A stretch of 33,294 nucleotides of DNA from Sneathiella sp. (lineage in GTDB: Bacteria; Pseudomonadota; Alphaproteobacteria; Sneathiellales; Sneathiellaceae), in assembly GCA_017643685.1 (NCBI GenBank), contig JAEPMY010000025.1, positions 1 through 33,294 on the forward strand, given 5' to 3'. The position numbers and the translations under genes are program-made. Below, piece by piece: positions 15,209 through 24,254 of the stretch; positions within the stretch are counted from its first letter, which is position 1; each line of letters begins with the position of its first letter. The notes beneath the pieces were generated by a model. The model was not told the DNA's origin. It saw only the letters and a list, made by a program, of their open reading frames with translations, and searched no databases.

Positions 15209-17431
15209 ATGAGGGAAGAAAAACTACTCCAGGTTCATCGTGAGATTCAAAACAGTCTCAAAGCGCTGCTTTTGCCTCTTTTTGCCTTTACTATTGGTAC
15301 GTTCCTGCTGGTCTTTTTGACGATTTGGTATATCGCAGACGAGCAGGATCGGATTGAAATTCAGGAATCCCGCGATCTGCTACTGACCATTCTGGAGCAA
15401 GAGAACGAAGAGAGTTTGTTGCGTGTTCAGGATTATGCAATTTGGGACACGGCATATGAAAAGCTTGTGTTGGATTTAGATGCCGACTGGGCTGCAGACA
15501 ATATTGGCCAATATATCCATGTAACCTTTCCTGAAAAACGTTCTTATGTCATCGGTCCTGGCAATGAGATTGTGTATGCAGCAGAAGAGGGCGTTCGGTT
15601 GCTTCCTGAGAGGGCGTCGCGCTACTCCAACTTAGGCGACATTATCACTCATTTAAGAAGCCAATTCAAAAATGGTGATGGACGGGCTCGCCTCTCAACC
15701 TATGTCACCGATTTTGATGGGGGAATTTGGATAGCTGCGATTTCAGTGATTAAACCTGATTTTGCTGAACTGACTGAAGCGGATTTTACCCAAACCTCAG
15801 ACGAACTGAGTTTTCTGGTGTTTATGCGTCAGATCAACGGATTAAATCTTGAAAATATCGGCCGTGATTTCGGTTTTCCGGAGCTTAGTTTTTATGCTGA
15901 TGAGCTGAATGCATATAAAAAACCGGCCTCTATATTCATGTATGATTTTATGGGGAAACCCCTTGGCACGGTCACCTGGACCCCTGCATTGTTGGGACAA
16001 CAACTGATCAATCAAACCCTTAAAAACAGTGCTGTTCTGTTACTGATCCTGATCGGATTGATGGCATTCGTGTGGGCGAAGGGGTTTAATCTTCTTAAAA
16101 TCGTCAACACGACATTTAATGAGCTTAATGAAAGCCGCCGCATCGCAAAGATGTATGAAAAAGGTATCACCGAATTGGTCGATGGTGAATTTTTGTACGA
16201 ATTATCAGTTTATGAAGCTTTGCAAAAAATCACTGTTAATGCTGCACGCACCCTGGGTATCGATCGGGTAACGATCTGGCGATATGACAACAAAACAGAC
16301 ATTATGCATAATATGTTCGTCCATGATGCGGTGAACCCGGAAGCTGAACAAAAGATGCTGGAATTTAAGCTATCTGAGCATGCTGATCTGGATAAGGTTG
16401 TCTCAGGTGGGGAGCCTGTAGAATTCTATAGCGAAGCCAAGAATACAAATCTGGTGGAGTTTGACAAAAACTGGTGGTCAGAAAAAGTGCCGCCAACCAT
16501 GCTTTCAGTCCCGATTGTCCGTCATAAGCTGAAAGGAGGAATTATTTTCTTCTCCTCATACGACCGGGATTATGATTGGACGCCCGAGAAACTTCGGTTT
16601 GCGGCTGCAATTACAGATATCGTTTCTCTGATAATGGAAGGGCATGCGCGAAATATCATTGAGACTGAACTGCGAGCTGCAAAAAATCGTGCTGAAGCCG
16701 CCAATGCAGCGAAAACAGACTTCCTTGCAAATATGAGCCATGAGCTTAGAACGCCGCTGAATGCAATTATTGGGTTCTCTGACATCATGAACCAGAAAAT
16801 TTTTGGGGACCTTGGGGCAGAACAATACACGGAATACACCAAGGATATTAACGTTAGCGCCCGGCATTTGCTGTCACTGATTAATGATATTCTGGAGGTT
16901 TCCAAACACGAGTCCGGTAAGTTTGAATTGCACCCTGAAGAAATTAGTCTGGAGGAAGAGCTTAATCACGCGGTTCGTGTCGCCCGCGGTCGTTTCATGG
17001 AGAAAAAAGCGATCGTCACCATTGATGTGAGCCCTGAGGTAGAGGTGATTGAAGCGGATATTAAATGCTTCCGTCAAATCGCCATGAACTTAATTTCCAA
17101 TGCAATTAAGTTTTCAAAAGATGCTTGCATCCTTGAAATCACGGCGTCCCAAGAGAATGATTATGTGTGCCTGACAATCAAGGATAATGGGATCGGCATT
17201 CCTAAGGAAATGCAGAAGAAGGTTTTTGAAGCCTTCGCCCAAGTTGAAAACGTGTTTACCCGGATATATGAGGGGACTGGACTTGGATTAGCGATCACCA
17301 AAGGTTTGGTAGAACTTCATGGCGGAAACATCTCATTGGAGAGTATGCCAGACGAGGGAACTACGATTATTGTACGGCTTCCAATATCCCAAGAAGAGAT
17401 TTGCCAAAAGCGTCAGGCTGCCGGTCTTTAA
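15209..17431 (+). CDS. Hybrid-free sensor histidine kinase, CHASE4-GAF-HisKA-HATPase
   Basis: A 740-residue membrane sensor. One helix at about 19-42, then a periplasmic CHASE4-like domain (about 75-240; DYAIWDTAYEKL and DADWAADNIG are characteristic), a second helix at 272-290, a GAF domain (about 330-475), a HisKA domain with phospho-acceptor H511 in NMSHELRTPLN, and an HATPase domain with N627/N631 region, DNGIGIP (659-665) and GTGLGLAI (689-696). No receiver domain and no adjacent response regulator, so it is an orphan kinase whose partner lies elsewhere. Ligand unknown. The upstream leader holds a nested palindrome. It precedes the GS-like gene on the same strand by 76 bp, with no terminator seen between. 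Confidence 0.92.
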   Translation: MREEKLLQVHREIQNSLKALLLPLFAFTIGTFLLVFLTIWYIADEQDRIEIQESRDLLLTILEQENEESLLRVQDYAIWDTAYEKLVLDLDADWAADNIGQYIHVTFPEKRSYVIGPGNEIVYAAEEGVRLLPERASRYSNLGDIITHLRSQFKNGDGRARLSTYVTDFDGGIWIAAISVIKPDFAELTEADFTQTSDELSFLVFMRQINGLNLENIGRDFGFPELSFYADELNAYKKPASIFMYDFMGKPLGTVTWTPALLGQQLINQTLKNSAVLLLILIGLMAFVWAKGFNLLKIVNTTFNELNESRRIAKMYEKGITELVDGEFLYELSVYEALQKITVNAARTLGIDRVTIWRYDNKTDIMHNMFVHDAVNPEAEQKMLEFKLSEHADLDKVVSGGEPVEFYSEAKNTNLVEFDKNWWSEKVPPTMLSVPIVRHKLKGGIIFFSSYDRDYDWTPEKLRFAAAITDIVSLIMEGHARNIIETELRAAKNRAEAANAAKTDFLANMSHELRTPLNAIIGFSDIMNQKIFGDLGAEQYTEYTKDINVSARHLLSLINDILEVSKHESGKFELHPEEISLEEELNHAVRVARGRFMEKKAIVTIDVSPEVEVIEADIKCFRQIAMNLISNAIKFSKDACILEITASQENDYVCLTIKDNGIGIPKEMQKKVFEAFAQVENVFTRIYEGTGLGLAITKGLVELHGGNISLESMPDEGTTIIVRLPISQEEICQKRQAAGL

Positions 17432-17507
17432 ATAACTGCCTTGTACTTTTTTGCATTGCGATTAATCTTTACCTGAATAAACAAAATAGTCATGCAGGTG
17501 GGGTTTT

Positions 17508-18875
17508 ATGCAAGCAAGAGACGTGAAAACGGTCAAAGATGCCAAAAAAATTGTGGAAGAGCGTGGGCTTGACTACGTAAAAGTTGGAATTTTTGACGTG
17601 GATGGGGTGATGCGCGGCAAATATCTCAGCCGTCAGAAATTTTTCGGCATTCTGGAAGATGGCTTTGGTTTTTGTGATGTTGTCCTTGGGTGGGACGTGA
17701 ATGATCAGCTTTATGATCAGGAAAGTTACACCGGATGGAAGTCCGGTTATCCAGATGCGAAAGTTGTCCCGGTTATCGATAGCTGCCGGGATCTCCCTCT
17801 TGAGGGGGATATGCTGCTGTTTATCCTTGAATTTGCAGACCGTGCCGAGACAGTCTGCCCGCGTGGTACGCTTCGCCGTGTTATTCAGAAGGCAGCGGAT
17901 ATGGGATTTACGGCCACCGCAGCCTGTGAGTATGAGTTTTTTCTCTTTAATGAAACCCCCCAAAGCGTCAGAGAGAAAAACTACAGCGATCTCGAGAATT
18001 TCACGCCCGGCTTTTTTGGGTATTCCATGCTGCGTGCCACGACGGAAGCCGATTTCTATCATCAGCTTTTGGAATTATGCACCCAAATGGACATGCCAAT
18101 TGAAGGATTGCACACGGAAACAGGTCCCGGTGTCCTAGAAGCCGCCATTGGATATGACGAGGCCTTGGCCGCCGCTGATAAGGGCGCGCTTTTCAAAACC
18201 TTCACCAAGGTATTGGCGCAGCAAAATGATATGATGGCCACCTTTATGGCCAAATGGTCTCCGGAATATCCGGGGCAAAGCGGCCATATTCATTTGTCAC
18301 TCGCAGGTGAGGACGGCAGCAGTGTTTTCCACGATCCATCAAAGCCACATAATATGAGCGACACCATGCGCCATTTTATCGGTGGACAGCAGAAATTAAT
18401 GCCGCAGTTGCTGGCGATGGTGTCCCCAACCATCAATAGTTACACTCGCTTGATCCCGGGGTTCTGGGCACCAACGGATGCAAGTTGGGGGATTGAAAAC
18501 CGGACCTGTGCCTTGCGCGCAATTCCAGGTAGCCCAAAAGCACAGCGGGTAGAATATCGCATCGCGGCCGCAGATATGAACCCATATCTGGCCATAGCGG
18601 CGGCGCTCGGCTCCGGTCTTTGGGGAATTGAAAATAAAATCGAACCGAGCGAACCTATCGAGGGAAGTGCCTATGACAAAACCTTCCCAGAGGAGATGGC
18701 TTTGCCGCAAACGCTGTGGGAAGCGGCGCAGCGGCTTAAGAAATCGGACGCTGCCAGAGAACTTTTTGGCGATGAGTTTGTCGATCATTACGCCATCACC
18801 CGCGAATGGGAAGAACGGGAGTTTCGAAAGGCCATCACCAATTGGGAGATGGAGCGGTATTTCGAGATTATCTAA
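17508..18875 (+). CDS. Glutamine synthetase-family gamma-glutamylamide ligase
   Basis: A 455-residue member of the GS family but not a housekeeping GlnA. Catalytic-domain landmarks: ACEYEFFLF (metal Glu residues), ETGPGVLEAAI, GQSGHIHLSL (metal His), NSYTRLIPGFWAP, NRTCALRAIP and RVEYRIAAADMNPYLA. The N-terminal VGIFDVDGVMRGK is the form seen in PuuA/IpuC-like enzymes, which join glutamate to an amine using ATP. With an aldehyde dehydrogenase and an Fe-type alcohol dehydrogenase nearby, an amino alcohol such as ethanolamine is a plausible amine, by analogy with IpuC and Streptomyces GlnA4; this is inference. AGGTGGGG lies just before ATG 17508. It is convergent with the DeoR gene, sharing a hairpin. 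Confidence 0.85.
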   Translation: MQARDVKTVKDAKKIVEERGLDYVKVGIFDVDGVMRGKYLSRQKFFGILEDGFGFCDVVLGWDVNDQLYDQESYTGWKSGYPDAKVVPVIDSCRDLPLEGDMLLFILEFADRAETVCPRGTLRRVIQKAADMGFTATAACEYEFFLFNETPQSVREKNYSDLENFTPGFFGYSMLRATTEADFYHQLLELCTQMDMPIEGLHTETGPGVLEAAIGYDEALAAADKGALFKTFTKVLAQQNDMMATFMAKWSPEYPGQSGHIHLSLAGEDGSSVFHDPSKPHNMSDTMRHFIGGQQKLMPQLLAMVSPTINSYTRLIPGFWAPTDASWGIENRTCALRAIPGSPKAQRVEYRIAAADMNPYLAIAAALGSGLWGIENKIEPSEPIEGSAYDKTFPEEMALPQTLWEAAQRLKKSDAARELFGDEFVDHYAITREWEEREFRKAITNWEMERYFEII

Positions 18876-18884
18876 GGCACAAAG

Positions 18885-18905
18885 AAGGGGAGCATTGCTC
18901 CCCTT
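18885..18905. terminator. Hairpin between convergent GS-like and DeoR genes
   Basis: Perfect 9-bp arms AAGGGGAGC (18885-18893) and GCTCCCCTT (18897-18905) around a 3-nt loop, in the 32-bp gap between the two stop codons. U-tracts are weak on both strands (CTTA on plus, CTTT on minus), but the placement and stem strength suggest a bidirectional terminator. Confidence 0.6.
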
Positions 18906-18907
18906 AC

Positions 18908-19666
18908 TTAATCGGCGATATGAATGCGGTGCTCGCCAATTTTATCAACCACTTCCTGCGGTGGCATCCGGTCCGTGATGAGCAGATCCACCTGATCAAA
19001 ATCGCAGACTTTAACAACGCCGCTTCTTAAAAATTTGGTGTGATCCGCGACAACAATGATGCTGCGGGCCTGAGACATTACCGCCCGTTTGAACTCGGCT
19101 TCTGACAGATCATAATCAAGACAGCCTTCTTCAGCGGTAATAGACCCCATGGAGAGGATCGCGCGGTTCGTGGAAAACTGTTTGGCAAATTGAATGGCAG
19201 CCGGGCCATAAGCGGCACTGTCATCGGAGCGAATTTCACCCCCGGCCATAAAAACCCGATTTTGGTTGCGGGAGCAAAGCTCGCGCGCGACTTCTGTGGA
19301 ATTGGTGACAACGGTTAGATTGCGATGGGTAATCAACTCCCGCGCTACATAGCAGGAGGAAGAGCCATTATCGAGGAGGATCGTCTCCCCATCATTGATC
19401 AGACTTGCGGTCAGCCGTGCAATACGGATTTTCTCTTCCTGCTGTTCCTGCATACGGGAGAGAAAAGGGGGCTCCAATGTGTTTTGGGGCAGGACAACAC
19501 CACCGTGAATTTTCTCAACGGCACCGGTTGCAGCCAGCTGGCGAATATCCCGGCGAATAGTTTCGTCAGACACATCCAGTGTACTGGCGAGTTCAATGAC
19601 ACTGCAGCTTTTTTTCATCTGCAACAGCTTCATGATTTCGGCGTGTCGTTTCGATTGTTTCAGCAT
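18908..19666 (-). CDS. DeoR-family transcriptional regulator
   Basis: About 252 residues from ATG 19666, which has AGGG nine bases upstream; a TTG at 19687 would add seven residues but lacks a site. N-terminal winged HTH (VIELASTLDVSDETIRRDIR, then GAVEKIHGGVV) is the DeoR signature. The rest is the DeoR sensor domain with LLDNGSSSCYVARELI and VVTNSTEVARELC, which usually senses a phosphorylated sugar or similar metabolite. It is divergent from the aldehyde dehydrogenase gene and convergent with the GS-like gene, so it probably regulates this catabolic cluster. The effector is unknown. Confidence 0.92.
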   Translation of the reverse strand: MLKQSKRHAEIMKLLQMKKSCSVIELASTLDVSDETIRRDIRQLAATGAVEKIHGGVVLPQNTLEPPFLSRMQEQQEEKIRIARLTASLINDGETILLDNGSSSCYVARELITHRNLTVVTNSTEVARELCSRNQNRVFMAGGEIRSDDSAAYGPAAIQFAKQFSTNRAILSMGSITAEEGCLDYDLSEAEFKRAVMSQARSIIVVADHTKFLRSGVVKVCDFDQVDLLITDRMPPQEVVDKIGEHRIHIAD

Positions 19667-19782
19667 GTCCAAGGCCCTAATCAACAAGACTTATAAATAC
19701 TCGAATAACATGTTTTTCTGTTCTACCCAATTTAGATGTGGAACTCAACAAAATTTGCACCGCGATTTGTGGTTTTTGTTGG

Positions 19783-19851
19783 TCATTTTTATGTGCTGCC
19801 ACAACTGACATTTTGGCGGAGAAAAATCTTGTGAGGGGAAAATAAAAATGA
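19783..19851. promoter_or_regulatory. Spaced inverted repeat between deoR-type and ALDH genes
   Basis: Perfect 10-bp arms TCATTTTTAT (19783-19792) and ATAAAAATGA (19842-19851), 59 bp apart centre to centre, in the 251-bp divergent region. DeoR-type repressors often use paired sites and DNA looping, so this is a candidate operator pair. Arms are AT-rich and no experimental link exists. Confidence 0.3.
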
Positions 19852-19917
19852 GTAAATAGCGCCCGTGGGACAACACGGCGAAAGCCACTTTCTCAAGCTA
19901 ATAACTGGATTTACTTC

Positions 19918-21309
19918 ATGTCAGATAGTTTAAAATGTTACAGCCCGGTTGATGGGAGCCTTTATTTCGAACGCCCCTATATGAGTTTGGATAAGATACC
20001 GGAAATTGTTGCAACAGCGCGGGAGGCAGGGGATGCTTGGCGTCAGAAAACTGTTCAGGAACGGGCACAAATTCTGACTGAATGTGTTGAGAAATTTGTC
20101 TCAAAGCAAGATCGCATTACCGAAGAACTGGCGTGGCAAATTGGCCGCCCCGTAAAGTTCGGTGCGGGAGAGGTCGGCGGCTTTAAAGAGCGCGCGGAAT
20201 ACATGATCTCTATTGCCGAGGAAGCACTAGCCCCTGTTCAGGTCGCTGAAAAAGAGGGTTTTACGCGCTATATCAAGCGGGAACCTCTCGGCACGGTATT
20301 CACAATTGCCCCTTGGAATTTCCCTTATATGACTGCGGTCAATTCGATTGTACCTGCGCTGATGGCTGGCAATGCCGTGATTTTGAAACATGCAACCCAA
20401 ACTCACCTTTGCGGTGAGTTGATGGTCGAAGCCTTTGAAGAGGCGGGCCTTCCAAAAGGCTTATTTCAGTTGGTTGTGGCAAGTCATGAATTTGCGGCGC
20501 AGCTGATCCAGTCTGGTGGTGTTCAATTTACAGCCTTCACAGGGTCCGTTCCCGGTGGAGCGGCCATTGAAAAAGCGGCTGAAGGCCAGTTTATGGGCGT
20601 TGGACTTGAACTTGGCGGAAAAGATCCAGCCTATGTTTGCGCTGATATCGATCCGAAATACGCTGCAGAAAATCTGGTGGATGGCGCCATGTTCAATAGC
20701 GGGCAATCCTGCTGCGGGATTGAGCGGATTTACGTTCATGCAGACGTGTATCAGCCATTTGTTGATGCAGTGGTTGAGACGGTCAATGCCTATAAGCTGG
20801 GTAATCCATTGGATGCAGACACCACGCTGGGGCCTGTTGTGAATGCCAAGGCTGCGGAATTTGTACGGGGACAAATTCGCGATGCGGTTGCCGCAGGCGG
20901 CAAAGCGTTGATCGATCCAGCTAATTTTGAAGCAGATAAGGAGGGAAGTCCTTATTTGGCACCGCAAGTGGTCGTGGATGTGGATCACACCATGCGGATC
21001 ATGACGGAAGAAAGCTTCGGCCCGGTCGTTGGCATTATGAAAGTCTCCTCCGACGAAGAAGCGATCCGTCTGATGAATGATAGCGAGTTTGGCTTGACGG
21101 CTTCTATCTGGACCGAAGATGTGGACAAAGCCATTGCTATTGGCGATCGCATTGAAACTGGTACCTGGTTTATGAACCGCTGCGATTATCTTGATCCGGC
21201 CCTCGCGTGGACTGGCGTTAAAAATTCAGGTCGGGGCTGCACTTTGTCTCGTGTTGGCTATGAAAGCCTCACCCGTCCAAAATCCTATCACTTGCGCACA
21301 AAGATTTAA
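19918..21309 (+). CDS. NAD(P)-dependent aldehyde dehydrogenase
   Basis: A 463-residue ALDH-superfamily enzyme. Oxyanion N134 in APWNFP, general base E231 in LELGGKDP, nucleophile C265 in FNSGQSCCG. Length and motifs are complete. It is followed 9 bp later by an Fe-type alcohol dehydrogenase and shares a regulator region with DeoR, so it most likely oxidises the aldehyde made by that enzyme, for example a gamma-glutamyl aminoaldehyde. An alternative is phosphonoacetaldehyde dehydrogenase (PhnY), given the AEP genes 3 kb away. No Shine-Dalgarno is apparent before the ATG, although an out-of-frame ATG 70 bp upstream has a good one. Confidence 0.88.
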   Translation: MSDSLKCYSPVDGSLYFERPYMSLDKIPEIVATAREAGDAWRQKTVQERAQILTECVEKFVSKQDRITEELAWQIGRPVKFGAGEVGGFKERAEYMISIAEEALAPVQVAEKEGFTRYIKREPLGTVFTIAPWNFPYMTAVNSIVPALMAGNAVILKHATQTHLCGELMVEAFEEAGLPKGLFQLVVASHEFAAQLIQSGGVQFTAFTGSVPGGAAIEKAAEGQFMGVGLELGGKDPAYVCADIDPKYAAENLVDGAMFNSGQSCCGIERIYVHADVYQPFVDAVVETVNAYKLGNPLDADTTLGPVVNAKAAEFVRGQIRDAVAAGGKALIDPANFEADKEGSPYLAPQVVVDVDHTMRIMTEESFGPVVGIMKVSSDEEAIRLMNDSEFGLTASIWTEDVDKAIAIGDRIETGTWFMNRCDYLDPALAWTGVKNSGRGCTLSRVGYESLTRPKSYHLRTKI

Positions 21310-21318
21310 GGAAGCGTT

Positions 21319-22497
21319 ATGACAGTTGATATTAAATCCTTAAGCGGAAACTGGAATTATCCAACGGCAGTGCGCTTCGGTGTGGGGCGTGCGGCTGAAA
21401 TCGGAGCCGCCTGTGCGGACCTTGGGATGACAAACCCGCTCCTGATTACGGATCCGGGGCTTGCCTCCTTGCCGATGGTGACCAATGCAGTCGCCTCCTG
21501 CGAAGCGGCAGGTCTGAAAGCCGCTGTCTTCAGTGATGTGAAACCAAATCCGGTTGGCAAAAATGTTGATGACGGCGTGGCCGCATACAAAGCGGGTGGT
21601 CATGACGGTGTTATTGCCTTTGGTGGCGGTTCCGGTCTGGACGCGGCGAAGGCGATTGCCCTGATGGTAGGGCAAGATGCGGATGTTTTTGATTTTGAAG
21701 ATGTTGGCGACAATTGGACCCGTGTAAACGAAGAGGGCGTGGCGCCTATTCTGGCCGTTCCGACAACATCCGGAACAGGGTCAGAAGTGGGGCGCGCCTC
21801 CGTCATTACGGATGAAGCAAACCACGTTAAGAAGATCATTTTCCATCCGAAGATGTTGCCCACTATTGTGGTTGCAGACCCTGAGCTGACGGTCGGGTTG
21901 CCGGCGCATATCACCGCGGCAACGGGAATGGATGCGCTTTCTCATAATCTGGAGGCTTATTGCTCTCCGTTCTATCATCCAATGGCGGAAGGCATCGCCG
22001 TTGAAGGTATTCGTTTAGTGAAAGAATATCTGCCCGCTGCGGTTAGTGATGGCACTGATCTGGTGGCAAGAAGCCAGATGATGGTTGCGTCCACAATGGG
22101 GGCCACTGCGTTTCAGCGGGGACTTGGCGGTATGCATGCGCTCGCGCATCCGCTTGGCGCTCTTTATGATGCGCATCATGGGCTGCTGAATGCGATTTTG
22201 ATGCCTTATGTTTTGATCCGTAATAAAGAGGTGATCGCGGATCGCCTTGCCCGCTTGGCGGCCTATATGGGCCTTGAAGATGCAAGCTTTGACGGTTTCT
22301 TGAATTGGGTGTTGGATCTGCGTGCTGAGCTGAATATACCGAACGATCTGGGTGCCATTGGCATCGATGATGAGAAAGCGGAGTTGGTAGGTAAAATGGC
22401 AACCGAGGATCCGTCGTCAGGCGGTAACCCAATCCAGCTCAGCGCAGATGAATATACAGAGGTGTTTTTGAACGCGGTTAAAGGTGATCTCTCCTAA
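21319..22497 (+). CDS. Iron-containing alcohol dehydrogenase
   Basis: A 392-residue group III (Fe-type) alcohol dehydrogenase. NAD-binding GGGSGLDAAK (102-111), PTTSGTGSE (148-156), and metal ligands readable as D205, H209, H273 and H287, with the 14-residue spacing between the last two matching FucO. It would interconvert an alcohol and aldehyde, working with the aldehyde dehydrogenase 9 bp upstream. The short GGAAG of that gap is its ribosome site. The stop overlaps by 4 bp the stop of the convergent permease gene. Substrate unknown; a gamma-glutamylated amino alcohol is suggested by context only. Confidence 0.9.
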   Translation: MTVDIKSLSGNWNYPTAVRFGVGRAAEIGAACADLGMTNPLLITDPGLASLPMVTNAVASCEAAGLKAAVFSDVKPNPVGKNVDDGVAAYKAGGHDGVIAFGGGSGLDAAKAIALMVGQDADVFDFEDVGDNWTRVNEEGVAPILAVPTTSGTGSEVGRASVITDEANHVKKIIFHPKMLPTIVVADPELTVGLPAHITAATGMDALSHNLEAYCSPFYHPMAEGIAVEGIRLVKEYLPAAVSDGTDLVARSQMMVASTMGATAFQRGLGGMHALAHPLGALYDAHHGLLNAILMPYVLIRNKEVIADRLARLAAYMGLEDASFDGFLNWVLDLRAELNIPNDLGAIGIDDEKAELVGKMATEDPSSGGNPIQLSADEYTEVFLNAVKGDLS

Positions 22498-23357
22498 GAG
22501 TAAGAGATCACCACGATAATCCCGGCGGACAGGATCACAGATGCAATGAGCCGCCGGGCAATCGATCCTTCATTCAGGAAATATCCCCCAATAATAACCG
22601 ACAGGGGAATGGATGCCTGACGAACGGTCGTCACAGCGGCAACATCCCCGCCAAGGGCATAAGCCTGCAAAATCAGGAAATATGACCCATATACACAAAT
22701 CAAAAGCTTGGCGTGAAGAACCGGGAATTTAAACAGTCTCACAACCCCAAGGCCATAGGGGATGGGGTGGCCGAAATATTTAAAGGCGATCAATAGAACC
22801 GGCCAGGTGAAAAGCTGGACCCAGAAAAACAGGACAGCGGCATCTATTTCTTTCATCAGTTCTGCATCGGCAAGCGAATAAACCCCCGTGCCGCAGAGAG
22901 CAAGAATGGCGCAGGTCAGCGTTCTCCAGTCAGATAATAAATTCACGCCCCGCCGGTACAGAAGCAATACGCCCCCGGACATCACCAGCAGAATACCGAC
23001 CAGAACTTCCCAATCATAAAGCATCCCCAGAATGAGGAAATTGAAGCTGACGATAAACAGAGGAGAGGCGCGAATAATCGGATAATAAGCCGACAAGTCC
23101 CCCCGTTTGAGCGTCGCAACAAGGGCAATGCTATAAAGGCACTGACCCGCTGTGGAAATAAAAATCAATTGCCACTGATCCGGGGTTAGCCAGAAAGTGC
23201 TGCCCGTTATCAGGCCATGAATTCCCGCAACCACAGAGACCGAGATATACATGCTCAGAAATGCGCCATCGGGATCGCTGTCTTTTTTGATCAGCAAATT
23301 CCATAGCGGATGGAGCGCAGCAGAGGCGAGAACGAGGAGAACGATACTTAAGGTCAA
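22494..23357 (-). CDS. EamA/DMT-family permease
   Basis: A 287-residue inner-membrane protein with about ten hydrophobic helices in two EamA repeats (roughly 1-137 and 150-287). RASPLFIVSFNFLILGM ends the first repeat in the usual place, and VRQASIPLSVIIGGYFLNEG the second. This superfamily exports or imports small metabolites; the substrate cannot be predicted. It begins with TTG at 23357, with AGGA nine bases upstream, 15 bp after the LysR gene, so the two are co-transcribed. Divergence from the AEP genes suggests an organophosphonate-related or amine substrate, but this is inference. Confidence 0.85.
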   Translation of the reverse strand: MTLSIVLLVLASAALHPLWNLLIKKDSDPDGAFLSMYISVSVVAGIHGLITGSTFWLTPDQWQLIFISTAGQCLYSIALVATLKRGDLSAYYPIIRASPLFIVSFNFLILGMLYDWEVLVGILLVMSGGVLLLYRRGVNLLSDWRTLTCAILALCGTGVYSLADAELMKEIDAAVLFFWVQLFTWPVLLIAFKYFGHPIPYGLGVVRLFKFPVLHAKLLICVYGSYFLILQAYALGGDVAAVTTVRQASIPLSVIIGGYFLNEGSIARRLIASVILSAGIIVVISYS

Positions 23358-23372
23358 GAGAGGTCCTGAATA

Positions 23373-24254
23373 TTAAAAAGGGTCTTCGGTGAGAAGAGGG
23401 AGGTCATTGGACTTGAAAAAGGCCTGCACCACCTGCAGTTCCATTTTCTCTTTCAGGCAAACAATGGATTCGGTCATGACGCTGTCGCAATCACTGATGG
23501 GAAGGGCCACAAGACGCTCATCAAAGCCAAATTCCGGCTCAATAACCAGCCCAACACCGATCTCGGCGGCAACAGCTTCGCGGCAGGCTTCGCGCCCTTG
23601 GACCTCAACCCCGATTTTAAGGGGATGTGCCGCCTTTTCAAATTCCTGTTCCACCAACCATCGCGTGCGGGAGCCTTTTTCGCGCAAAACAAGCGGATAG
23701 CGTGAAATTTCTCTCAATGTCACACTGTCCCGAATGGCCAGATCATGTTTTTTGGACACGAAAGCAACCAGCGGATTTTCGCTGACCTGAATGGTGTGGT
23801 AGCGCTTATCCGGGGTCATATCTGCGATAATGCCCATGTCATAGGTAAATTCATTAAGGCCCGCCAGAATTTGTTCGGAGTTGGCGAAGCTGACACGGAT
23901 GTTAATGCCCGGAAATTTCTGCTTAAACTGTGCGATCAGCGGAAACACATTAAGCGGCGTGTCTGATGCAATTGTCAGTGTCCCGTTTTCAAGGGCCTGA
24001 TGTGCCGACAGCAGGTCTTTTGCCTGATCTTCAAGCTGATACTTCCGCTTTGTGATTTCAAAAAGCTGTTCCCCCAAAGGGGTCAGTTTGACAATCCTTT
24101 TATGGCGATGAAATAATAGGACACCAAAACTCTCTTCCAGCTTTTTGACCTGATCCGATATGGCCGGCTGGGTTAGCCCTAATCGATCAGCCGCTTTGGA
24201 AAAGCCGCCATGAAGCGCGACTGCATGGAACGCCCTAAGCTGTGAATTATTCAT
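23373..24254 (-). CDS. LysR-family transcriptional regulator
   Basis: A 293-residue LysR protein: N-terminal HTH (FHAVALHGGFSKAADRLGLTQPAISDQVKKLE, residues about 9-40) and a two-lobed substrate-binding domain from about residue 90. It is transcribed away from the pbfA-phnW genes, the classic arrangement for a LysR activator of an adjacent catabolic operon, and LysR regulators are known near AEP degradation genes. ATG 24254 lies inside one arm of a 10-bp inverted repeat. Inducer probably AEP or a derivative; inference. Confidence 0.92.
   Translation of the reverse strand: MNNSQLRAFHAVALHGGFSKAADRLGLTQPAISDQVKKLEESFGVLLFHRHKRIVKLTPLGEQLFEITKRKYQLEDQAKDLLSAHQALENGTLTIASDTPLNVFPLIAQFKQKFPGINIRVSFANSEQILAGLNEFTYDMGIIADMTPDKRYHTIQVSENPLVAFVSKKHDLAIRDSVTLREISRYPLVLREKGSRTRWLVEQEFEKAAHPLKIGVEVQGREACREAVAAEIGVGLVIEPEFGFDERLVALPISDCDSVMTESIVCLKEKMELQVVQAFFKSNDLPLLTEDPF

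Noticed and set aside
17441..17468. Sigma-70 promoter of the GS-like gene (TTGTAC-N16-TAATCT)
   Set aside because: Poor -10 match and several equally weak alternatives nearby.
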